A DNA stretch of 39,444 bases from the NCBI GenBank assembly GCA_900550965.1, contig URUC01000005.1, forward strand, positions 1 through 39,444, in the 5' to 3' direction. The stretch comes from an uncultured Collinsella sp. Its GTDB lineage: Bacteria > Actinomycetota > Coriobacteriia > Coriobacteriales > Coriobacteriaceae. Both the position numbers and the translations under genes were made by a program. Below, one piece after another: positions 33,686-39,444 of this stretch. How positions within the stretch are numbered: position 1 is the stretch's first letter; each line of letters starts with the position of its first letter. The notes under the pieces were generated by a model that was given only the letters and a program-made list of their open reading frames with translations, was not told where the DNA came from and searched no databases.

Positions 33686-33724
33686 AAACCTGCCAAAATA
33701 AACCTGTCCCTTTTTGGTAGGTTT
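33686..33724. repeat. GGGACAGG hairpin repeat, copy 3 (inverted, diverged)
   Basis: AAACCTGCCAAAA pairs with TTTTGGTAGGTTT, with one G-T wobble. The loop carries CCTGTCCC, the complement of the GGGACAGG in copies 1 and 2. It ends 16 bp before the 5-formyl-THF cyclo-ligase start. Confidence 0.6.
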
Positions 33725-33740
33725 GGGAGAGGAAGCCGGG

Positions 33741-34337
33741 ATGGACAAGGCTGAGTTGCGGCGGGCGGTGATTGCTCGGCGCGATGCTCTTGATTTGGAC
33801 TTGCGGGCGGCGAAGTCTGCTGATATCTGTGCGCGGCTGGTTGAGCTGCTGGGCCGCTTGGATGCCGCGGCGCCGCACACCGTTGCCGTCTATGCCGCGA
33901 TGGGTTCCGAAGTCGACTCAGCCGCGTTTGCCGCAGCTGCCTCCAAACGTGGCTGGCGCGTGGCCTATCCGTGCATGCTCTCGGCAACAGACGCCGCAGC
34001 TTGTGGCCAGCGCATGTGTATGCGGGCAGTTGCTGCCGGCGACGCGGACGCGGCTACGTTTATCGCCCACCCCACGCGGGCCTTTGCGGCCACGGACATC
34101 GACAGCAGCCGCTTCCCTATCGTGCCTGCCGAAGCTCTCGACATGATCGTCGTGCCGCTCGTAGCATTCGACCGCACCGGCACGCGCCTAGGCTACGGCG
34201 GCGGCTGCTATGACCGCTACCTGCCCATGCTCTCGCCCGCATGCCAAATCATCGGCATCGCCTTTGACGAGCAGCGTGTCGACCACGTTCCCACCGATGC
34301 CCACGACCTGCCGCTGCCCAACATCATCAGCGCCTAA
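33741..34337 (+). CDS. 5-formyltetrahydrofolate cyclo-ligase
   Basis: Converts 5-formyl-THF to 5,10-methenyl-THF with ATP, recycling folate one-carbon units. 198 residues. Family motifs: KAELRRAVIARRDAL at the N-terminus, VYAAMGSEVD, and the nucleotide-binding LGYGGGCYDRYL; DLPLPNIIS lies near the end. The ATG at 33741 has GAGGAAG upstream. It stands alone, between the GGGACAGG hairpins and the TCCACGCTC array. Confidence 0.92.
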   Translation: MDKAELRRAVIARRDALDLDLRAAKSADICARLVELLGRLDAAAPHTVAVYAAMGSEVDSAAFAAAASKRGWRVAYPCMLSATDAAACGQRMCMRAVAAGDADAATFIAHPTRAFAATDIDSSRFPIVPAEALDMIVVPLVAFDRTGTRLGYGGGCYDRYLPMLSPACQIIGIAFDEQRVDHVPTDAHDLPLPNIISA

Positions 34338-34365
34338 CGGCTGGCACGCTGCACCCCACAAAAAT

Positions 34366-34531
34366 GAGCGTGGAAAATTTCCCACTTTGGGCCTGTTCGG
34401 GGGCAAAAAACGGGAGATTATCCACGCTCATTATTCAAACGTCCGATAATCCACGCTCGTGTGTCCGAAAATCCACGCTCAACCAAATCGCGTCTAAATT
34501 CCCACGCTCATCCGTCCGGATTTCCACGCTC
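34366..34531 (+). repeat. 64-bp palindrome plus phased TCCACGCTC array, copy 2
   Basis: GAGCGTGGA at 34366-34374 and TCCACGCTC at 34421-34429 cap a 64-bp palindrome. Forward copies follow at 34450, 34472, 34501 (CCCACGCTC) and 34523, spaced 29, 22, 29 and 22 bp. Most are preceded by CGTCCGA or a close variant. The loop contains CACTTTGGGCCTGTT, as in copy 3. Confidence 0.85.
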
Positions 34532-34557
34532 GTGCAGCCTAACGCCCTGCCACCGCC

Positions 34558-35520
34558 TCAGCATGCACGCGGCACGCCGGCAACCTTGAGCTTGCGATCG
34601 AGCTTTGTCGGGTCCCTTAGATCATCCCAGCACAAGCGCACAATCTTACAGTTATCGAGCAGCGAAAGCCTCGACTCGCGCTGGCGCTCATCAAATTGCG
34701 CCTTTGCAAGCTTGCCCTCCTCCGCCGCCTTCTCGCTTTTAACGAATCCGTCGAACTCCCCAATAATCAACCGGTCACCCACGCGCCACAAATAGTCAAC
34801 GCGATACGGCCGTCCCGGCTCAACCGGGTCGAACAGCTCAATTTGCAGCTCCGGCGTCTGCCAGCCGCGCTCGATCATCAGGGCGCGCGCCTTGGACTCG
34901 CCACCGCTTTCCGACAGGCCATCGGCATACCGTGCAACCCTGCGCGCCGTCACAACACCGCGACGATTTAAGCCAAGCTTGTTGACTGCCTCAACGAGAT
35001 GCTCCTTCGACAACAGCTGCTCATGAAGCGCCGAGTCCGCAATGATCAGTCCCTCGACAAACGATGCATCGACCAGGCAATCCGTAATCGTTTGATCGAT
35101 ATCGGTCACGGCAATGTCCATCTGGGTGGCCCGTGTTTGACGAACATAACGATGGCGAACGACCTGAGAGCCCGGCGTCGTTGATTGTGCCGGTGCCACG
35201 GCGATATGGATGTGCGTCAAATTGGCATGCGAAACCGAAAGGCCATAGATAACAGCCGCCGTATAGGAGCAAAACGTCCAGTCGGGATGCTTTTGCGCAA
35301 GGGCCCGCACCCGATGCAGATAACGCTGCCGAAACTTGAGCTCGGACCAGTATTCCGGACGCGCATACAACCCCGGCATGACCACCTTGAGACTTCCCGC
35401 CGCCACCCGCCGCTCAATCTGCTTTGCCTCCGCCGTCGTACGCGCGTACACGCAGCTCATCTGCTGCTCGCACGCTTTAATGTGGCCTGTGAGTCTTTGA
35501 TTCGCCGTCGCGTTTGCCAT
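34558..35520 (-). CDS. AbiEi-antitoxin-like protein with C-terminal nuclease-like domain
   Basis: 320 residues. The N-terminal ~60 residues (CVYARTTAEAKQIERRVAAGSL then YARPEYW) look like the winged-helix AbiEi antitoxin domain, followed by the AbiEi-like TAAVIYGLS and TDIDQTITDCL. The C-terminal third has VDYLWRVGDRLIIGEFDG, a PD-(D/E)xK-like or DUF559-like pattern. No AbiEii nucleotidyltransferase toxin is adjacent, so it is either an orphan regulator or a self-contained unit. The ATG at 35520 has GGGAGG upstream. Its promoter region carries a direct repeat (35576-35610), and the gene is bracketed by two copies of the 64-bp palindrome element. Confidence 0.72.
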   Translation of the reverse strand: MANATANQRLTGHIKACEQQMSCVYARTTAEAKQIERRVAAGSLKVVMPGLYARPEYWSELKFRQRYLHRVRALAQKHPDWTFCSYTAAVIYGLSVSHANLTHIHIAVAPAQSTTPGSQVVRHRYVRQTRATQMDIAVTDIDQTITDCLVDASFVEGLIIADSALHEQLLSKEHLVEAVNKLGLNRRGVVTARRVARYADGLSESGGESKARALMIERGWQTPELQIELFDPVEPGRPYRVDYLWRVGDRLIIGEFDGFVKSEKAAEEGKLAKAQFDERQRESRLSLLDNCKIVRLCWDDLRDPTKLDRKLKVAGVPRAC

Positions 35521-35575
35521 GTCGCCTCCCAACTCTTGGAACGGCGCCAACGTACCAGACGGTTTCATGCGAAGT

Positions 35576-35610
35576 CTGACCAAATGCTGTCCAGCAGCTG
35601 ACCAAATGCT
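35576..35610 (-). promoter_or_regulatory. Direct-repeat operator candidate of the AbiEi-like gene
   Basis: CTGACCAAATGCT occurs at 35576-35588 and again at 35598-35610, 22 bp apart, about 55-90 bp upstream of the start codon. Paired repeats upstream of abiE-type genes are known autoregulatory sites. The rest of 35611-35816 holds nothing I recognise. Confidence 0.5.
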
Positions 35611-35816
35611 TGACGGTTTTGGACGTTTTAGGTTAATGGCTTATATCTGCAGGTAGAACGGTTGTCGAGAGGTCCCTGTCTCCACATCTTTATGCCTCAA
35701 AAGCCGTCGATTTCCTTAAAAGAAAATATGCTGTGGCTCGAAACTACCTAGTTTGCGATGCTGTCCGTAAACACTCGACGCGTGGTGCTGCCGCCTACGA
35801 CAGCCGCAGAAAAATC

Positions 35817-35909
35817 GAGCGTGGAAAATCTCCCACTTTGGGCCTGTTCCTCGACCAAAAGTGGGAGATTATCCACGCTCATTCAACATGCGTCCGATTA
35901 TCCACGCTC
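35817..35909 (+). repeat. 64-bp palindrome plus TCCACGCTC repeat, copy 3
   Basis: GAGCGTGGA at 35817-35825 and TCCACGCTC at 35872-35880 cap a 64-bp palindrome with a nearly complete stem (ATCTCCCACTTT pairs with AAAGTGGGAGAT). One forward copy follows at 35901, 29 bp on. Strongly similar in sequence to copy 2, including the loop. Confidence 0.85.
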
Positions 35910-35958
35910 GTCGCGTAGCGGCCACGATAACCGCCGCAGCCACAGCCACGACAGCGGC

Positions 35959-36885
35959 CTAGTGCTCCTCGCCGGCGCGGGCCAGGTCGTAGGGCGTGGT
36001 CTGGTAGACGTAGTAGTTGAGCCAGTTGGTGTAGAGCAGCTGAGCCTGGCTGCGCCAGACGTTGCGCGGCTCGGCGGTGGGATCGTCGCCCGGGAAGTAA
36101 TGCGCCGGCACCTGAGGGTTGAGCCCGCGCTTCACGTCGCGCTCGTACTCCAGGCGCAGCGTGTCGGTATCGTACTCGGGATGGCCAAAGACAAAAAAGC
36201 GGCGGCTGTCGGTCGACTTGACGATATACAGGCCTACCTCGTCGGACACGGCCACGACTTCAAGCTGCGGCTCGGCCTCCACGTCCTCGCGGCGCACATC
36301 GGTGTTGCGCGAATGCACGGCATAGAAGCGGTCGTCAAAGCCGCGGACCAGCGGGCTTTGCGGCTTCACCAGATAATGCTCAAATACGCCGCTCGCCTTT
36401 GCCGGCAGGTCGTACTTCTGGATACCGTAATGATGGTAGAGCCCCGCCTGCGCGCCCCAACAAATGTGCAGCGTGGAGTGCACGTGCGTGGTGGACCAAT
36501 CCATGATCTGGCAGAGCTCGGGCCAGTAGTCGACCTCCTCGAACGGCATCTGCTCCACCGGCGCGCCCGTGATGATCAGGCCGTCGTAGTGGATGTCGCG
36601 GATGTCGTCGAACGTGCGGTAGAACGTCTCCAGGTGGCCGGCGCTCACGTGCGTGGCCTCGTGCGTCTTGGTGCGCAGCAGGTCCACCTCCACCTGCAAC
36701 GGCGTGTTGGAGAGTTTGCGCATAATCTGCGTCTCGGTGGCGATCTTGGTGGGCATGAGGTTGAGGATGAGCACACGCAGCGGACGGATGTCCTGGTGCA
36801 GCGCGCGGTACTCGGTCATGACAAAGATGTTCTCGCTCTCGAGCTGCGCGGCGGCAGGGAGGGCGTCGGGGATGCGAATGGGCAT
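35959..36885 (-). CDS. metA: Homoserine O-acetyltransferase (MetA family)
   Basis: First committed step of methionine synthesis, acylating homoserine. 308 residues. Catalytic Cys142 lies in HICWGAQAG, Lys47 in NLMPTK, and His235/Glu237 in FGHPEYD, all at canonical MetA positions. Residue 111 is Glu (GAPVEQ); in characterised MetA enzymes Glu111 gives acetyl-CoA specificity and Gly111 succinyl-CoA. So O-acetylhomoserine is the likely product despite the usual succinyltransferase label. The ATG follows AAGGAGCATCC. I see no SAM riboswitch in the ~200 bp upstream shared with the divergent dehydrogenase gene. Confidence 0.95.
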   Translation of the reverse strand: MPIRIPDALPAAAQLESENIFVMTEYRALHQDIRPLRVLILNLMPTKIATETQIMRKLSNTPLQVEVDLLRTKTHEATHVSAGHLETFYRTFDDIRDIHYDGLIITGAPVEQMPFEEVDYWPELCQIMDWSTTHVHSTLHICWGAQAGLYHHYGIQKYDLPAKASGVFEHYLVKPQSPLVRGFDDRFYAVHSRNTDVRREDVEAEPQLEVVAVSDEVGLYIVKSTDSRRFFVFGHPEYDTDTLRLEYERDVKRGLNPQVPAHYFPGDDPTAEPRNVWRSQAQLLYTNWLNYYVYQTTPYDLARAGEEH

Positions 36886-37029
36886 GGATGCTCCTTACGA
36901 GTCAGTTGCAGCTATGGTACAACGAGCGGCCCCATCCGCGCGAGCACATCGCCCGGCGATGTCGCCAGCGGCCCAAATCACTCCAAAAGTAGAGATTAAA
37001 GCATGTCCCAAAAATCTACTTCGCTTTAG

Positions 37030-37058
37030 CTTAGCAAAGTGACAGCAGGACGCTACAA
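37030..37058 (+). promoter_or_regulatory. Promoter of the L-2-hydroxyacid dehydrogenase gene
   Basis: TTAGCA (37030-37035) and TACAAT (37053-37058) are 17 bp apart, about 40 bp before the start codon. Confidence 0.65.
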
Positions 37059-37096
37059 TGGTTCGATGCGAGAAACTCGGCCGAAAGGATACATAT

Positions 37097-38074
37097 ATGT
37101 ACCAGACGCGTAAGATCGGTGTGGTCGGCCAGGGCCACGTAGGAGCACATGTCGCCAACAGCCTGCTCATGCAGGGCATTGCCGATGAGCTGTACCTGTG
37201 CGATATCAACGAGACCAAGGTGACATCCGAGGTCCAGGACCTGCGCGACTCCCTTTCGTTTGTCCCGTACAACACCAAGATCGTCAACTGCTACGACCAC
37301 TACGAGGAGCTGGCCTGCTGCGACGTCATCGTCAACGCTGCCGGCAAGGTCGCGCTGGCCGCCGGCAACCGCGACGGTGAGCTGTTCTTTACCACCGACG
37401 CCGCCCGCACCTTTGCCAAGCGCATCGTCGACGCCGGCTTTGACGGCATCTTCGTGAGCATCTCCAACCCCTGCGACGTCGTGTGCACCGAGCTGTGGCA
37501 CCTGACCGGCTACGATCCCAAGAAGATCATCGGCTCGGGCTGCGGTCTGGACTCCGCCCGCCTGCGCACCGAGATCTCCAAGAAGGTCGGTGTGAGCCCC
37601 AAGTCCATCGACGCCTACATGATCGGCGAGCATGGCTTTAGCCAGCTGGCCGCCTTTAAGGCCGCAACCATCGCCGGCAAGAGCCTCAACGAGCTTCAGG
37701 CCGAAAACCCCGACAAGTACGCCTTTGACCACATGGAGGTCGAGGAGCTCGCGCGCAAGGGCGGCTATGTGACCTACCAGGGCAAGCAGTGCACCGAGTA
37801 CGCCGTCGCCAACTCCGCTGCGCGTGTCTGCGCCGCCGTGCTGCACAACGAGCACGCCGTGCTTTCGGCCTCTACGCTCATGACTGGCCAGTATGGCGAA
37901 GAGGGCATCTTTACCTCCCTGCCGTGCGTGATCGGCGCCGAGGGCGTCGAGGAGGTCTACACGCTCGACCTTTCCGAGCACGAGCTCGAGGGCTTCCACA
38001 AGAGCTGCCAGCACATCCGCGACAACATCGCCCAGCTCGACTGGTGGGACGCCGAGGCGTACGACGCAAAGTAG
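37097..38074 (+). CDS. L-2-hydroxyacid (L-lactate / L-2-hydroxyisocaproate) dehydrogenase
   Basis: NAD-dependent reductase of 2-oxoacids, LDH/MDH superfamily. 325 residues. Rossmann motif GQGHVG at 11-16, Asp36 for NAD, Asp152 and Arg157 in GLDSARLR, and catalytic His179 in GEHGFSQ. The mobile active-site loop (AGKVALAAGNRDGELFF) lacks the QKPGETR sequence of ordinary lactate dehydrogenases and resembles L-2-hydroxyisocaproate dehydrogenase, as does EELARKGGYVTYQGK. It may therefore reduce longer branched 2-oxoacids, or pyruvate. The ATG at 37097 follows AAAGGA. Monocistronic. Confidence 0.88.
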   Translation: MYQTRKIGVVGQGHVGAHVANSLLMQGIADELYLCDINETKVTSEVQDLRDSLSFVPYNTKIVNCYDHYEELACCDVIVNAAGKVALAAGNRDGELFFTTDAARTFAKRIVDAGFDGIFVSISNPCDVVCTELWHLTGYDPKKIIGSGCGLDSARLRTEISKKVGVSPKSIDAYMIGEHGFSQLAAFKAATIAGKSLNELQAENPDKYAFDHMEVEELARKGGYVTYQGKQCTEYAVANSAARVCAAVLHNEHAVLSASTLMTGQYGEEGIFTSLPCVIGAEGVEEVYTLDLSEHELEGFHKSCQHIRDNIAQLDWWDAEAYDAK

Positions 38075-38119
38075 GCCGCTGGCTACCGCAACCTTGCGAA
38101 TCTAAGCGCGATACTAAGC

Positions 38120-38157
38120 GGGCCGCGCCGGAAATCCCCGGCGCGGCCCACTTTTTT
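38120..38157 (+). terminator. Intrinsic terminator of the dehydrogenase gene
   Basis: GGGCCGCGCCGG (38120-38131) pairs perfectly with CCGGCGCGGCCC (38138-38149), followed by ACTTTTTT. Confidence 0.93.
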
Positions 38158-38206
38158 GACTCACGCAGCGCCCTTGCGAATCGAAGGTGAATGGTTTTCC
38201 CGTTAC

Positions 38207-39175
38207 TTAGTACTGCTCGATGCCCATGTAGCGACGGATCTCGGGGCTGTGGTCGAACACCTTGCCGCGGGCGGCGCGCAGCTCGCAGCTCATCGCGTAA
38301 AAGAAGATCGGCTCCAAGAACGAACGCACGCTGGCAGGTACCTCGCCCACGCCGTACTCGAGCGCATCGAGCACCATAATCGTATCGGTGTGCGTGTTGA
38401 GGAACGCGAGTGCACGCTCCTCCATGGGGCGGCACTCACCCGATCCGAGCTGCACAAAGTAGAACACGCCGGGCTCGGTAGCCTCGAAGGGGCCGTGGAA
38501 GTACTCGCCGGAGTGGATATAGCAGCAGTGCTGCCACTGCATCTCCATGAGCGAGCAGATGGCCATGGCGTAGGTCTGACTAAAGTTGGGGCCGGACCCC
38601 AGGATATAGAAGAACTTGTGCTGCTGGCAGAGCTCGGCAAAGCGGGCGCCCAGCTCGGCGTTGACCTTCTCGCGGGCGGCGGGCAGCAGCGCATCCATCT
38701 GCTTGAGGCCTTCGTACATGTCGGCGAGCGCCTCGTAGCCTTCCTGCTGGTCGAGCAGCTCGGCGGCGATCAGAGCGCCGATGCCCTGCGGCACCTCGGC
38801 CTGCGACACACCCTCGCCCCAGGGGTAGACCCAGGTGGTCCACTTGCCGTTGTCGATCTTGGAGCCCTCGCAGTCGGTGAGGGCGACGACCTCGGCGCCG
38901 GCAGTCAACGCCATCTCGCAACCGTCGATGACCTCCTGCGTGTTGCCACTGTGGCTGCAGGCGACGACGAGCGACTTCGGCCCCAGGCTCTTGGGGGCCA
39001 TCAGGCAAAACTCGCGCGCGGTGTAGACCGTCGAGGCAAACGTAGTGGCCTCGCGCTTGAGCAGCTCGTTAGCCGGCATCAGGTCGATCATCGAACCGCC
39101 GCAGGCGATCCAAAAGACGTTCTCGATCTTACCCTTGCGCTCGATAATTTCCTGAATCAGATCGTGTGCGTTCAC
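38207..39175 (-). CDS. SIS-domain protein, FrlB-like sugar-phosphate deglycase (second copy)
   Basis: 322 residues with two SIS domains. WIACGGSMIDL and CSHSGNTQE are the phosphosugar loops; IHSGEYFHGPFE and the ending SPEIRRYMGIEQY resemble FrlB-type fructosamine-6-phosphate deglycases. It is clearly diverged from the protein at 26326, so a different substrate is likely. The GTG/ATG region is clean: the ATG at 39175 follows AGGAGGAGCG. The upstream GntR gene (39320) is on the same strand, and a matching PTS may lie beyond the window edge. Confidence 0.85.
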   Translation of the reverse strand: MNAHDLIQEIIERKGKIENVFWIACGGSMIDLMPANELLKREATTFASTVYTAREFCLMAPKSLGPKSLVVACSHSGNTQEVIDGCEMALTAGAEVVALTDCEGSKIDNGKWTTWVYPWGEGVSQAEVPQGIGALIAAELLDQQEGYEALADMYEGLKQMDALLPAAREKVNAELGARFAELCQQHKFFYILGSGPNFSQTYAMAICSLMEMQWQHCCYIHSGEYFHGPFEATEPGVFYFVQLGSGECRPMEERALAFLNTHTDTIMVLDALEYGVGEVPASVRSFLEPIFFYAMSCELRAARGKVFDHSPEIRRYMGIEQY

Positions 39176-39231
39176 GGTGACGCTCCTCCTTGCGTGGCGG
39201 CTTTGGACGACGGCAGCTCGTACCTGCAGTC

Positions 39232-39316
39232 GTTCTATGTTGTTCTATTTATAGCATGCGAGCTGTCGCAGGTGAAGTCATTTCAGCAAATTTGTTCTAT
39301 GTTGTTCTATCTATGG
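39232..39316 (-). promoter_or_regulatory. Paired direct repeats upstream of the second deglycase gene
   Basis: Two 23-bp near-identical sites start at 39232 and 39294 (62 bp apart, about six helical turns). Each contains GTTCTAT-GTT-GTTCTAT and then a variable T/C and A/G. They differ at two positions. Candidate operators for the adjacent GntR protein; TATAAA on the minus strand overlaps the first. Confidence 0.55.
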
Positions 39317-39319
39317 ACG

Positions 39320-39444
39320 TTAGATGTCGAACACGTAGCGCGAGCCCACGATCTTTTGGCGCCCGAGCAGCAGGGGCCGCTCGTCCTCATCGGTAAAGTA
39401 CGCCTCCATATAGAAGAGCGGCTCGCCGACCGGCACCTCCAGCA
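39320..39444 (-). CDS. GntR-family regulator, C-terminal UTRA fragment (truncated by window edge)
   Basis: Only the last 41 residues are present: LEVPVGEPLFYMEAYFTDED, then RPLLLGRQKIVGSRYVFDI and stop. This is the typical end of a UTRA effector domain. It precedes the second deglycase gene by 144 bp, mirroring the gntR/PTS/deglycase locus at 24.6-29.4 kb. Confidence 0.8.
   Translation of the reverse strand, partial: LEVPVGEPLFYMEAYFTDEDERPLLLGRQKIVGSRYVFDI

Noticed and set aside
34366..34531. CRISPR array
   Set aside because: Repeats are only about 9-19 bp, spacers are 3 or 10 bp beyond that, and no cas genes are present.
34411..34531. DnaA boxes / replication origin
   Set aside because: Some copies read TTATCCACG, one base from a DnaA box, but the AT part varies freely between copies while CCACGCTC is fixed; no dnaA or dnaN nearby.
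36886..37029. SAM or methionine riboswitch ahead of metA
   Set aside because: I could not find a conserved core or terminator in the leader.

Overview
This is a high-GC window (coding regions roughly 60% G+C by eye). Gene content and protein sequences suggest a gut Coriobacteriia species, probably Collinsella or a close relative: a Phe-type T-box ahead of pheS, mannose-family PTS genes beside deglycase-like SIS proteins, a DUF4012 surface protein, an M32 carboxypeptidase and an M16C peptidase. The genus is inferred from recognising the proteins, not from a search.

Layout. 1-5.9 kb: a Ca2+-type P-ATPase (-), pyruvate kinase (+) with a strong terminator, and a zinc-dependent phospholipase C-like protein (-). 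5.9-8.7 kb: a cbiM-cbiQ-cbiO ECF importer for cobalt or nickel (-). 9-13 kb: pheS-pheT (-) behind a T-box leader. 13-20 kb: M32 carboxypeptidase (+), glmM (-), a DUF4012 protein (-) and an EamA/DMT transporter (-). 20.1 kb: tRNA-Val(GAC), followed by an accessory stretch to about 24.2 kb (DUF5710 protein, two small Cys-rich proteins, a frameshifted gene, and an AlbA_2/GHKL-like regulator with a repeat-rich upstream region). 24.6-29.4 kb: a mannose-family PTS (IIA, IIB, IIC, IID) with a FrlB-like sugar-phosphate deglycase and a GntR regulator, plausibly for fructosamine (Amadori) use. 29.8-34.3 kb: M16C peptidase, a hicAB toxin-antitoxin pair and 5-formyl-THF cyclo-ligase. 34.6-39.4 kb: an AbiEi-like protein, metA (acetyl-CoA type by its Glu111), an L-2-hydroxyacid dehydrogenase, and a second FrlB-like SIS protein beside a partial GntR gene at the window edge.

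The most unusual content lies between genes. A repeat family consists of a 64-bp palindrome capped by GAGCGTGGA/TCCACGCTC, followed by forward TCCACGCTC copies at exactly 29, then 22, then 29, then 22 bp. It occurs at 29.6, 34.4 and 35.8 kb, with a truncated copy at 24.5 kb; two of the copies bracket the AbiEi-like gene. A second, unrelated hairpin family with GGGACAGG in its loop region brackets hicAB. A third set comprises nested palindromes just downstream of stop codons (80-171 and 8829-8974, which share a core and show compensatory changes; 11475-11580 and 14807-14915 are architecturally similar). No CRISPR array, insertion sequence or rRNA is visible.
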